Shown here one piece after another: positions 9,337-17,444 of a stretch of 64,000 nucleotides of DNA (positions within the stretch are counted from its first letter, which is position 1; each line of letters starts with the position of its first letter). The translations under genes were made by a program, and so were the position numbers. Location: NCBI RefSeq assembly GCF_013778505.1, contig NZ_JAAOWU010000009.1, forward strand, positions 124,001 to 188,000, read 5' to 3'. The DNA comes from Pseudomonas sivasensis (lineage in GTDB: Bacteria > Pseudomonadota > Gammaproteobacteria > Pseudomonadales > Pseudomonadaceae). The notes under the pieces are model-generated. The model was given only the letters and a program-made list of their open reading frames with translations, did no database searches and was not told the DNA's origin.

Positions 9337-9686
9337 TGATCCTTCTCCTTGCGCTTGACCATCTGCTGCATCAGTACGCCAACGAATGCCATGGCGATCA
9401 CCAGTGACAACACCAGCGCGCCGACGATGGCCCAAAAGTCAGCCGCGATGTCCTTGGCGTACACCATCACGCCGACTGCCGGCGGCACCAGCAGCAGTGG
9501 CAGATACCGCAACAGGCTGCCAGCGGCCAGGCTCAACGGCTCGCCCACCTCGCCACGCCAGATCAGGAAACCCAGCATCAGCAGCAGGCCAATGATTGGC
9601 CCCGGCAGAACCGGCAACAGCAAATGATTGATCGCCGTGCCGATCAACTGAAACAACACCAGCCATGTCAGACCACGTAACAGCAT
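9333..9686 (-). CDS. LrgA/CidA-family holin-like membrane protein
   Basis: This is a 117-residue protein with four hydrophobic segments, the length and layout of CidA/LrgA. Characteristic segments are GTAINHLLLPVLPGPIIGLLLM and LRYLPLLLVPPAVGVM, followed by a basic C-terminal tail (KRKEKDQ). CidA and LrgA are thought to form holin-like oligomers in the inner membrane. It is translationally coupled to the lrgB-like gene through a four-base overlap. No lytSR-type regulator is adjacent. Confidence 0.92.
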   Translation of the reverse strand: MLLRGLTWLVLFQLIGTAINHLLLPVLPGPIIGLLLMLGFLIWRGEVGEPLSLAAGSLLRYLPLLLVPPAVGVMVYAKDIAADFWAIVGALVLSLVIAMAFVGVLMQQMVKRKEKDQ

Positions 9687-9850
9687 CCGCTTTCCCCCCC
9701 TCTGAACTCGCCCGCATTATAAGCATGCCGGCCCTATGCATCGGCATTCGCCAAAAGCATGGTGGGTTGACCGGGCTGTTTGCCCGTGATGATCTACATT
9801 GGTTCTCTGTAATCCATAAAAACAGCATCGATGAACCAAGGAGAGACGCA

Positions 9851-10306
9851 ATGCCCTATGTACCTGTAGCGCAGCTCAAAGATTATGTCGGCAAGGAACT
9901 GGGACGTTCCGAATGGCTCACCATCGACCAGGCACGTATCAACCTGTTCGCAGAAGCCACTGGCGACCATCAGTTCATCCACGTCGACCCGGTCAAGGCT
10001 GCGCAAACGCCGTTCGGCAGCACCATTGCCCACGGTTTCCTGTCGCTGTCGCTGATACCCAAGCTGATGGAAGACATCCTGATCATGCCCGAAGGCCTGA
10101 AGATGGCGGTCAACTATGGCTTGGACACCGTGCGCTTTATCCAGCCGGTCAAGGTCAACTCCAAGGTGCGCTTGAACGTGATCCTCACTGACGTCACCGA
10201 GAAAAAGCCCGGCCAGTGGCTGTTAAAGGCCACTGCCACACTGGAGATCGAAGGCCAGGAAAAACCGGCCTACATTGCCGAGTCGCTTTCACTCTGTTTC
10301 GTGTAA
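9851..10306 (+). CDS. MaoC-like (R)-specific enoyl-CoA hydratase / NodN family
   Basis: The 151-residue product is a single hot-dog-fold MaoC domain. It carries the hydratase-2 motif, an aspartate and a histidine in the segment ATGDHQFIHVDP, followed by FGSTIAHGFLSLSL. Such proteins hydrate trans-2-enoyl-CoA to (R)-3-hydroxyacyl-CoA and can feed polyhydroxyalkanoate synthesis (PhaJ-like); NodN-type relatives have less clear roles. The ATG at 9851 follows an AAGGAGAGAC ribosome site. It appears to be monocistronic, divergent from the lrgA-like gene. Confidence 0.88.
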   Translation: MPYVPVAQLKDYVGKELGRSEWLTIDQARINLFAEATGDHQFIHVDPVKAAQTPFGSTIAHGFLSLSLIPKLMEDILIMPEGLKMAVNYGLDTVRFIQPVKVNSKVRLNVILTDVTEKKPGQWLLKATATLEIEGQEKPAYIAESLSLCFV

Positions 10307-10411
10307 GGCCATCCCTGTGGTGAGAGGCTGAAACTCACCACGGGGTATGTAAATTTATGTATGAAACTCGCAGCTGCGGCATACTCGGCGCTCAAATATC
10401 CGGATCCCGCT

Positions 10412-12130
10412 ATGCGCCCACTCGCCCCCCTTGCCCTTGCCCTGTTGCTCACCGCTTGCGGAGACGGCGAATCGCTGTTGCCGCCCGATGCGCGCCTGCC
10501 CGACGGCGGCCGCTATCGGGGCGATGTGGTCAACGGCCTGCTGCAAGGCCAGGGCCGTGTGGACTACCCCAACGGCAGTTGGTACGCCGGCGCGTTCGAC
10601 AAAGGCCAGTGGCACGGCCAGGGCGAGTGGCATGGCAGCAACGGCGAAGTCTATAAAGGCCAGTTCCGGCAAGGTCTGTTCGATGGACAGGGCAGCCTGA
10701 CCACCGCAGCCAGCCAGTATGTCGGCGGGTTCCGCAACGGTCGGCGCAACGGCGAAGGCACCCTCAAAGAGGGGCAAATGACCTATCGCGGCGAATTCAA
10801 AGACGATCAGTATTCCGGTCTCGGCCGCCTGGAGTTGGCCGACGGCAGCCAATACCAGGGCCAGTTCGCCCACGGCAAGCCGAATGGCGAAGGCCAGCGC
10901 AACGACGACAGCGGTAATCAGTTCAGTGGTCGCTTCGTCGATGGCCAGTTGGAGGGCAACGGCACCTTCAACAGCGCCGACGGCGACATCTATGTCGGTC
11001 AGTTCAAGCAGAACCAACTCAACGGCAAGGGCCGCTATGAAAACGCTGACGGCGACGTGTGGATCGGCCAGTTCAAGGAAGGCGCGCTCAGCGGCAAGGG
11101 CGAACTGATCGGCGTGGATGGCAGCCACTACGTCGGCTATTTCAGCGATTGGCGCTTTACCGGAGAAGGTCGCCTGAACCTGACCGACGGCAGCTTCTAC
11201 ATCGGCGGCTTCGACAGCGACAACTATCAGGGCCGCGGCACGCTGGTCCTCACCGACGGCACGGTGCAGGCCGGTACCTGGGTCAACGGCATGCGCGTGC
11301 GTGACGCGGACGGCACATTGTTGCCTGACCCACTGGAGATCGGCGTGCTGGCCCAAGGGCATTTGCTCGATGCTGCCTTTGCCGCCGTGCCCGCCTCCAC
11401 CCCTGCCGTGGAGTTGTACACCCTGGCGGTGGCCGGCGACGGCAAACAAAGCGTGTTCCTGCGCGAAGCCGATTACGTCAGCAACATGCTCGCCACCCGC
11501 TTCGGCGCACGTGGGCAGATCCGTTTGGTCAACCACCGCGACCATATCGCCGACCGCCCCCTGGCCACCCGCGAAAGCTTGCGCCGTGCCGTGCAAACCC
11601 TGGCCGAGCGCACAGGCCCGGAAGACCTGGTGTTTATCTACATGACCAGCCACGGCACCCACGAACACGAACTGGTGCTGGATCAGCCGCGCATGGAGCT
11701 GGCCGATTTGCCCGCCGATGAGCTGGCCGCCGTGCTGACACCGCTGAAAAACCGCGACAAGATCATCGTAATTTCCGCCTGCTATTCCGGCGGCTTTATC
11801 CCGGCACTCAAAGACGACCGTACGCTGATCATGACCGCCTCCCGCGCCGACCGCGTGTCCTTCGGTTGCTCCGAAGAAGCCGACTTCACCTACTTCGGCG
11901 ACGCCCTCTTCGCCCAAGCCTTCAACCAGACCGACGATTTGCAGCAAGCCTTCAAGCTGGCACAGCTGCATGTGAGCGAGCGCGAACAGGCCGACAATTT
12001 CGAAGCGTCCGAACCGCAGATCTGGGCCCCCAAAGGCGTGATTGCCCACTGGCAACTTTTACGTAAACAGCAGGCACGAAAGGCGCTCGAAAGCGTCTCA
12101 ATGAATAGCAAGGAAGCCAAAGGCAACTAA
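10412..12130 (+). CDS. Lipoprotein with MORN repeats and caspase-like C13 peptidase domain
   Basis: The 572-residue product starts with a lipoprotein signal ending LTAC (lipidated Cys16). Residues about 34-293 hold eleven or twelve MORN repeats of about 23 residues (for example WYAGAFDKGQWHGQGEW). A C13/caspase-fold peptidase domain follows (about 340-530), with the catalytic pair in MTSHGTHEH (His414) and SACYSGGF (Cys457). It is likely anchored in the outer membrane and acts in the periplasm; the substrate is unknown. MORN repeats usually bind lipids or scaffold membranes, so recruitment to a membrane is plausible. An in-frame ATG 51 bases upstream (10361) would extend the N-terminus but spoil the signal. 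It is followed by an NAD-binding gene 29 bases later. Confidence 0.88.
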   Translation: MRPLAPLALALLLTACGDGESLLPPDARLPDGGRYRGDVVNGLLQGQGRVDYPNGSWYAGAFDKGQWHGQGEWHGSNGEVYKGQFRQGLFDGQGSLTTAASQYVGGFRNGRRNGEGTLKEGQMTYRGEFKDDQYSGLGRLELADGSQYQGQFAHGKPNGEGQRNDDSGNQFSGRFVDGQLEGNGTFNSADGDIYVGQFKQNQLNGKGRYENADGDVWIGQFKEGALSGKGELIGVDGSHYVGYFSDWRFTGEGRLNLTDGSFYIGGFDSDNYQGRGTLVLTDGTVQAGTWVNGMRVRDADGTLLPDPLEIGVLAQGHLLDAAFAAVPASTPAVELYTLAVAGDGKQSVFLREADYVSNMLATRFGARGQIRLVNHRDHIADRPLATRESLRRAVQTLAERTGPEDLVFIYMTSHGTHEHELVLDQPRMELADLPADELAAVLTPLKNRDKIIVISACYSGGFIPALKDDRTLIMTASRADRVSFGCSEEADFTYFGDALFAQAFNQTDDLQQAFKLAQLHVSEREQADNFEASEPQIWAPKGVIAHWQLLRKQQARKALESVSMNSKEAKGN

Positions 12131-12159
12131 GCTGCAACGTGTAACAAGGGGGAAACACT

Positions 12160-12801
12160 ATGTACCTGACACCTCAGCATATCTTGCTCGCAGGGGCCTC
12201 CGGCCTCACTGGCGAACACCTGCTCGACCGCCTGCTCAACGAACCCACCGTGACCCGCGTGCTCGCGCCGAGCCGCAAGCCATTGGCCGAACATCCACAC
12301 CTGGAAAACCCGGTGGGCGACCCAGCGGTGTTCCTGCCGCAACTGAGCGGCCGGGTGGATATCGCCTTCTGCTGCCTGGGCACCACAATCAAAAAAGCGG
12401 GCTCGGAAGAGGCTTTCCGTGCGGTTGACCTGGAGATGGTCGTCGCCTTCGCCAAGCGCGCACGGGAAATGGGCGCACGGCACCTGATCGTGATCAGCGC
12501 GATTGGCGCCGATCCGAAATCTTCGATTTTCTACAACCGAGTCAAAGGGGAAATGGAGCAGGCACTCAAGGCCCAAGACTGGCCGCAACTGACCATCGTG
12601 CGACCGTCGCTGTTATTGGGGGAGCGGCTGGAACCCCGTTTGGCCGAACAACTGGCAGGGCCGCTGTCACGACTGATTCCAGGCAAGTACCGAGGCATCG
12701 AAGTGTGTGAACTGGCCCGGGCCATGTGGCGCCTGGCGCTGGAAGAGCAGAATGGGGTGCGGATCGTAGAGTCGGACGAACTGCGCAAGCTCGGTAAATA
12801 A
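12160..12801 (+). CDS. NAD(P)-binding Rossmann-fold protein (atypical SDR, HTATIP2/YbjT-like)
   Basis: The 213-residue product begins with a dinucleotide-binding motif (LLAGASGLTGEHLL). It continues with the atypical short-chain dehydrogenase features CCLGTTIKKAGSEEAFRAVD and VISAIGADPKSSIFYNRVKGE, the last holding the Tyr/Lys-like pair region. Similar proteins are annotated as NAD-dependent epimerases or oxidoreductases with unknown substrates. A ribosome site (GGGGG) lies shortly before the ATG. The short spacing to the MORN-peptidase gene suggests co-transcription, but no functional link is established. Confidence 0.82.
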   Translation: MYLTPQHILLAGASGLTGEHLLDRLLNEPTVTRVLAPSRKPLAEHPHLENPVGDPAVFLPQLSGRVDIAFCCLGTTIKKAGSEEAFRAVDLEMVVAFAKRAREMGARHLIVISAIGADPKSSIFYNRVKGEMEQALKAQDWPQLTIVRPSLLLGERLEPRLAEQLAGPLSRLIPGKYRGIEVCELARAMWRLALEEQNGVRIVESDELRKLGK

Positions 12802-12821
12802 AGCCGAACACGAAGCAAAAT

Positions 12822-12909
12822 GTGGGAGGGGGCTTGCTCCCGATGGCGGAGGGTCAGTCAACATATTGGGTGACTGATACACCGCTATCGGGAGCAAGCC
12901 CCCTCCCAC
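12822..12909. repeat. REPIN (two inverted REP sequences)
   Basis: Two inverted copies of a REP core (GTGGGAGGGGGCTTGC and its complement GCAAGCCCCCTCCCAC) flank a short central region, 88 bases in all. This is the REP doublet arrangement described for P. fluorescens. Such elements are mobilised by RAYT transposases encoded elsewhere in the genome. It lies between the 3' ends of two convergent genes. Three similar elements occur in this window. Confidence 0.9.
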
Positions 12910-12938
12910 ATTGGTTTTGTATTGCCTTCGGGTGAGCG

Positions 12939-13223
12939 CTAGAGCCCGCCTGTGGCGTTAAATCCCACTCCTAGCACCGTTAACACCGACAGCGGCAACA
13001 GCAAAGTGTCGAGCAACGCACTGGCCGGCAGGTCGACACCGGGGTAGCTCGGCGCCTCAGCACCAAACCGATCCTTGGCGCAGCAACCTCCATTCATTGC
13101 GTACAAGTCCAACCGCGTGCCGGCATACACCACCGGCGCGCCGGGCTGCGCAGCGTCCAGCGTACGCGCGGTGGCGCAGCCGCCCAATTGCAACGCCAGT
13201 ATCACCAACAGTGCCTTATTCAT
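12939..13223 (-). CDS. YceK/YidQ-family (DUF1375) lipoprotein
   Basis: This is a 94-residue small lipoprotein with a signal ending GGC (lipidated Cys16 in LQLGGCATAR). The rest matches the YceK/YidQ pattern: PVVYAGTRLDLYAMNGGCC, then a PSYPGVDLPASALLDTLLLPLSV segment close to the C-terminus. The function is unknown. Its start overlaps the end of ubiX by eight bases, so it is probably the last gene of the mpl-ubiX-yceK unit. The presence of a cysteine pair (GGCC) is of note. Confidence 0.85.
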   Translation of the reverse strand: MNKALLVILALQLGGCATARTLDAAQPGAPVVYAGTRLDLYAMNGGCCAKDRFGAEAPSYPGVDLPASALLDTLLLPLSVLTVLGVGFNATGGL

Positions 13224-13845
13224 CGCTGCTCAAATGGTGTTCGCCCCAACGCGGCAGCATGTCCTGTGGAATATTCAGCAGGTTGAGAATGCGCGCCACC
13301 ACAAAATCCACCAGGTCATCGATGGTCTGCGGCTGATGATAAAAGCCCGGCGACGCAGGCAAGATGGTCACGCCCATGTTCGACAACTTGAGCATGTGTT
13401 CCAGATGAATGCTCGAATACGGCGCCTCGCGCGGCACCAGGATCAACTGGCGGCGCTCCTTCAATGTCACGTCTGCCGCGCGCTCGATCAGGTTATTGCA
13501 GGCCCCGGTGGCAATCGCCGACAAGGTGCCGGTGGAGCACGGCACAACAACCATTGCCGCCGGTGCACCGGAGCCCGAGGCCACCGGCGACATCCAATCT
13601 TCTTTGCCGTAAACCTTGATCTGCCCCGGCGCCGCACCGGTGTACTCGGTGAGGAAGGCCTGCATCATCTGCACCTTGGGAGGCAGTGCCACGTCGGTCT
13701 CGGTCGCCATCACCAACTGCGCGGCCTTGGAGATCAGAAAGTGCACCTCGCGATCTTCACGCACCAGGCAGTCAAGCAGACGCAGGCCGTAGGGCGCGCC
13801 CGAGGCACCGGTCATCGCCAGGGTGACGCGTTCCGGCCCGCTCAT
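13216..13845 (-). CDS. ubiX: Flavin prenyltransferase UbiX
   Basis: UbiX joins dimethylallyl monophosphate to FMN to make the prenylated flavin cofactor used by the decarboxylase UbiD in ubiquinone synthesis. The 209-residue product has the FMN-binding start LAMTGASGAPYGLRLLD, then VVVPCSTGTLSAIATGACNNLIERAADV, and LVPREAPYSSIHLEHMLKL, all typical. The ATG overlaps the mpl stop by four bases. The pairing of ubiX with mpl is common in pseudomonads. Confidence 0.96.
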   Translation of the reverse strand: MSGPERVTLAMTGASGAPYGLRLLDCLVREDREVHFLISKAAQLVMATETDVALPPKVQMMQAFLTEYTGAAPGQIKVYGKEDWMSPVASGSGAPAAMVVVPCSTGTLSAIATGACNNLIERAADVTLKERRQLILVPREAPYSSIHLEHMLKLSNMGVTILPASPGFYHQPQTIDDLVDFVVARILNLLNIPQDMLPRWGEHHLSSDE

Positions 13846-15191
13846 TTCAGCGCCTCGGCCAGTTTGCCGTGCAAGCCGCCGAAGCCGCCGTTGCTCATGA
13901 CCACCACATGGGTGCCAGGCTTGGCCTGCTGCTTGACGAACTCAATGATGCCCTCGATGGAATCACAGACTTTCGACGGCACCGTGCACTGGGCCGCAAT
14001 CGCCGGTAAGTCCCAGCCAAGATTGGTCGGGGCGTACCACACCACCTGGTCGGCATCGTTGACGCTTTCCGGCAGGCCGTCGCGGTGTGCACCGAGCTTC
14101 ATGGAGTTTGAGCGCGGCTCGACAATAGCAATGATCGGGGCATCGCCAACGCGCTTGCGCAGTCCGTCAAGGGTGGTGGCAATGGCGGTTGGGTGGTGGG
14201 CAAAGTCGTCGTAGATGGTAATCCCATTCACGTCGGCGACTTTTTCCATGCGGCGTTTTACGCTTTTGAATGCGCTCAGCGCAGCAATACCCATGGAAGG
14301 CACCACGCCCACATGCCGTGCGGCAGCCAGGGTGACCAAGGCATTGGCAACGTTGTGCTGACCAGTCATGTCCCACTCGACGATGCCTTGGGCCTCACCC
14401 TCAAACAGCACTTCAAACCTGGAACCGTCTTCACTGAGCAACTTGACCTGCCATTGCCCACCCGCACCGGTGGTTTGCACCGGTGTCCAACAGCCCATCT
14501 CGATCACGCGCTGCAAAGCCGGCTCGGTAGTCGGGTAAATGACCAGGCCTTCGCTTGGGATGGTCCGCACCAAATGGTGGAACTGCCGCTCGATAGCGGG
14601 CAGATCGGGGAAGATGTCCGCATGATCAAACTCAAGGTTATTGAGGATCGCCGTGCGCGGACGGTAGTGGACAAACTTGGAGCGCTTGTCGAAGAAGGCG
14701 CTGTCGTATTCGTCAGCTTCGATCACAAAGAACGGCGTGTCGCCCAGGCGCGCGGAGACCGAGAAGTTTTGTGGCACGCCGCCGATCAGGAAGCCAGGAC
14801 TCATGCCCGCGTGCTCCAGCACCCAGGCCAGCATGCTGCTGGTAGTGGTCTTGCCGTGGGTACCGGCAACGGCCAGTACCCAGCGGCCTTGCAGCACATG
14901 ATCGGCCAGCCATTGCGGGCCGGAAACGTACGGTAAACCTTTGTTGAGCACGTACTCGACGGCCGGGTTGCCACGGGACATGGCATTGCCGATCACCACC
15001 AGATCCGGCACCGGGTCGAATTGCGCCGGATCGTAACCCTGGGTCAGTTCAATGCCCTGCGCTTCGAGTTGCGTGCTCATGGGCGGGTAAACATTGGCAT
15101 CGGAGCCTGTCACGTGATGGCCCAGCTCTTTAGCCAGAACCGCCATCGAACCCATGAAGGTGCCGCAAATACCAAGAATATGAATGTGCAT
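13842..15191 (-). CDS. mpl: UDP-N-acetylmuramate:L-alanyl-gamma-D-glutamyl-meso-diaminopimelate ligase Mpl
   Basis: Mpl attaches recycled murein tripeptide to UDP-MurNAc, returning cell-wall material to synthesis. The 449-residue product has a Mur-ligase layout: an N-terminal Rossmann segment (HILGICGTFMGSMAVLA), the ATP-binding loop GTHGKTTTSSM near residue 115, and the EADEYDSAFFDKRSKFVHY segment. I start at ATG 15191 (MHIHILG), the usual N-terminus, not at an in-frame codon 18 bases upstream. It is translated ahead of ubiX with a four-base overlap. Confidence 0.96.
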   Translation of the reverse strand: MHIHILGICGTFMGSMAVLAKELGHHVTGSDANVYPPMSTQLEAQGIELTQGYDPAQFDPVPDLVVIGNAMSRGNPAVEYVLNKGLPYVSGPQWLADHVLQGRWVLAVAGTHGKTTTSSMLAWVLEHAGMSPGFLIGGVPQNFSVSARLGDTPFFVIEADEYDSAFFDKRSKFVHYRPRTAILNNLEFDHADIFPDLPAIERQFHHLVRTIPSEGLVIYPTTEPALQRVIEMGCWTPVQTTGAGGQWQVKLLSEDGSRFEVLFEGEAQGIVEWDMTGQHNVANALVTLAAARHVGVVPSMGIAALSAFKSVKRRMEKVADVNGITIYDDFAHHPTAIATTLDGLRKRVGDAPIIAIVEPRSNSMKLGAHRDGLPESVNDADQVVWYAPTNLGWDLPAIAAQCTVPSKVCDSIEGIIEFVKQQAKPGTHVVVMSNGGFGGLHGKLAEALK

Positions 15192-15270
15192 AGTCGACCT
15201 CGTAAACATCGAGGCAGGTTAGCGCAGGGGGGCGAAAATCGCACTCTTTAGCTGTAGGACCAAACCACGA

Positions 15271-17172
15271 TCACCCGGGCAGAGACGCGCGTGCGATGCC
15301 GTGCCGGCGCAGCTTTCTATACAACGTATTGCGGCTGACACCCAGTTGCTCCGCCGTATGGGACATGTGCCAGCGCTGTTGTTCCAAGGCCGTTAGCAAG
15401 GCAAGTCGCTCGGCGTCTTCCAGGGGCGACTCGGCGGGCTTAGCCTCAACCACCGGTTGCGGCCGGGCCTGGCGGATCGACGCGGGCAAATCTTCAAGGC
15501 CCACGCGCCCGTCGTCACACAGCGCCGCCAACGTACGCAGCACCGTGCGCAGTTGTCGGACGTTACCGGGCCAGGCAAAGGTCAACAACGCCGAACGCGC
15601 CGCCGGGTCGAGTTGTACAGTCTGCCCGCCCGCCTCTTCAGCCAGCAGAAAATCCAGCAACTGAGATTTATCGCTGCGCTCACGCAGTGGAGGCAAACCA
15701 ACTTCCAGGCCGTTGAGCCGGTAATACAAGTCCTCACGGAAACTGCCGTCCTGGACACGCCCCAGCAAGTTGCGGTGCGTCGCGCTGATAATTCTGACGT
15801 TAACCGCCTGGGGCTCACCGCCGATAGGCACCACCATACGGTCCTCCAGAACCCTTAATAAGCGGGTTTGCAGAGCCAGAGGCATATCACCGATTTCATC
15901 GAGGAACAGAGTGCCGCCGTCGGCCTGTTGCAACTTACCTTGCATGCCCTCCTTCCGCGCGCCAGTGAAACTGCCGCCGCGATAACCGAACAGCTCGCTT
16001 TCGATCAGGCTTTCCGGGATGGCGGCACAGTTGAGGGCGACGAAGGCTTTGTCGGCACGCTGGCTGGCATGGTGCACGGCCTTAGCGAAGGCTTCTTTAC
16101 CGCTGCCGGTTTCCCCATTAATCAGTAGCGGCACATCTCGCTCGAATACCCGCAGCGCCTTGCGAAAATCATTTTGCAACGCAGGATCACCCAGGCAGAT
16201 GCCAGCCAGGCGGGCGGGCTCAGCCTTCGCGATGGGTAAAGACACACTGCGTGGCTGACCACGCAGTGCGGCAAACAAGCGCCGCCCATCGCGGGTGCGC
16301 AGTGGCCAACTGGCGGTCGCATTGGCACTGGCGCGACCGAGTAATTGATCCAGAGAACAGTCGAAGAACGCCTCCACCGGCTGACCCAGCAGGTTGCCTC
16401 GAACCTGCCCCAGCAGATTCAGCGCGCTCTGGTTCATCGCGCAAATGCGCCCTTCACCATCGAACGCCAGCAACCCTTCGCTGAACAGGCCCACGGACTC
16501 GGCCTGCAGATGAAAGCGCAACAGCCAGTGATGCTCGAAATGGCGCAGGAAGTAGCAGCTCTCGATCATCTTCGCTGACAGGTTCACCAGCGCCATGGTG
16601 TGAAACTGACTCTGGCGCGATACCGCTTCCCGGGCTGACGACACGTCCAGCACCGCCAGCAATTCACCATGGGGGTCGAACACCGGGCTCGCCGAGCAGG
16701 TCAGCCCGGTGTGGCGGCCACGGAAGTGTTCATCGCGATGAATGGTCAGGGACTGACGCTCCACCAGGCAGGTGCCGATGCCATTGGTCCCTTCGCAGGC
16801 TTCACTCCAATCGGCACCGAGCCACAGACCGGCGCGCTCGAAAATCTTGCGCTCGGACGGCGCAGTGACACAGTTGAGGATCACTCCGCGCGCATCGGTC
16901 AGCAGTACCGCGTGGCCGGCACCGGAGAGCTGCTGGTGCAGGCTATTCATCTCACTGCCGGCGATGTGCAGCACTTGCTGCAGACGCTCGCGGCTTTCCA
17001 ACAGGCGCCCGTGTTCAAGCACGGTGGGTGCGATGGTCTGCGCGGGATCCAGGTGGTAATCCTCCAGGCACCGCAGCCAGGAACGGGCGATGGACGGATC
17101 GCTGGAGGGGTCACGGCCACGTGCCACGGTGAGGACTTGCTGGGCATGGCGACTGAAATGATCGTTGTGCAT
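15271..17172 (-). CDS. eatR: Sigma-54 enhancer-binding regulator of ethanolamine catabolism (EatR, AcoR-like)
   Basis: The 633-residue product has a GAF-type sensing region (about 45-220), a PAS-like part (about 230-310), an AAA+ central domain and a Fis-type helix-turn-helix (TAEQLGVSRNTLYRKLRR). Walker A is GETGSGKE (353-360), the sigma-54 contact loop reads GSFTGA (a GAFTGA variant, about 400-405), and Walker B is LFLDEIGDMP. In P. aeruginosa the EatR protein (PA4021) activates the adjacent exaC-eat-eutBC genes with RpoN; this gene has the same position and architecture. The start at 17172 is preferred to upstream codons that lack family similarity. Confidence 0.9.
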   Translation of the reverse strand: MHNDHFSRHAQQVLTVARGRDPSSDPSIARSWLRCLEDYHLDPAQTIAPTVLEHGRLLESRERLQQVLHIAGSEMNSLHQQLSGAGHAVLLTDARGVILNCVTAPSERKIFERAGLWLGADWSEACEGTNGIGTCLVERQSLTIHRDEHFRGRHTGLTCSASPVFDPHGELLAVLDVSSAREAVSRQSQFHTMALVNLSAKMIESCYFLRHFEHHWLLRFHLQAESVGLFSEGLLAFDGEGRICAMNQSALNLLGQVRGNLLGQPVEAFFDCSLDQLLGRASANATASWPLRTRDGRRLFAALRGQPRSVSLPIAKAEPARLAGICLGDPALQNDFRKALRVFERDVPLLINGETGSGKEAFAKAVHHASQRADKAFVALNCAAIPESLIESELFGYRGGSFTGARKEGMQGKLQQADGGTLFLDEIGDMPLALQTRLLRVLEDRMVVPIGGEPQAVNVRIISATHRNLLGRVQDGSFREDLYYRLNGLEVGLPPLRERSDKSQLLDFLLAEEAGGQTVQLDPAARSALLTFAWPGNVRQLRTVLRTLAALCDDGRVGLEDLPASIRQARPQPVVEAKPAESPLEDAERLALLTALEQQRWHMSHTAEQLGVSRNTLYRKLRRHGIARASLPG

Positions 17173-17250
17173 GTTCTTATTATTCTCCCTGCGTGAGAGC
17201 GTCCAGCATCCCCCAGCCCTGCAAGAGATGCAATCCCGTGCAGACCCACC

Positions 17251-17311
17251 GGTCACAGGCTGTACCGTTTATGGCACAAAGTGTCACCCAGGCTGTGCCA
17301 GGCGTGTGACA
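17251..17311 (+). promoter_or_regulatory. Candidate EatR upstream activating sites
   Basis: Two related direct repeats, GGTCACAGGCTGTACC (17251-17266) and GTCACCCAGGCTGTGCC (17283-17299), occur here. They are overlaid by interleaved inverted pairs: TGGCACA (17272) with TGTGCCA (17294), and TGTCAC (17282) with GTGACA (17306). They lie about 55-115 bases upstream of the sigma-54 promoter, the expected place for enhancer sites. Binding by EatR is inferred. Confidence 0.6.
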
Positions 17312-17364
17312 GCAATGCCTTTCAACAAACCTCAACCCCTTGATTTACCTGGCCCTCAAGGCAG

Positions 17365-17380
17365 TGGCCCGACCTTTGCT
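17365..17380 (+). promoter_or_regulatory. Sigma-54 (-24/-12) promoter for exaC-eat-eutBC
   Basis: The sequence TGGCCCGACCTTTGCT has the invariant GG and GC dinucleotides separated by exactly ten bases and agrees with the TGGCAC-N5-TTGCW consensus at nearly every position. It lies 65 bases upstream of exaC and downstream of the repeated sites. The divergent gene encodes a sigma-54 activator, so the call is well supported by context. Confidence 0.88.
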
Positions 17381-17444
17381 CTACGCTTTACCAAGCGCTT
17401 GAGCGCTGCACTCCAATAAACATAAAAGCCAGGAGATACCCACC

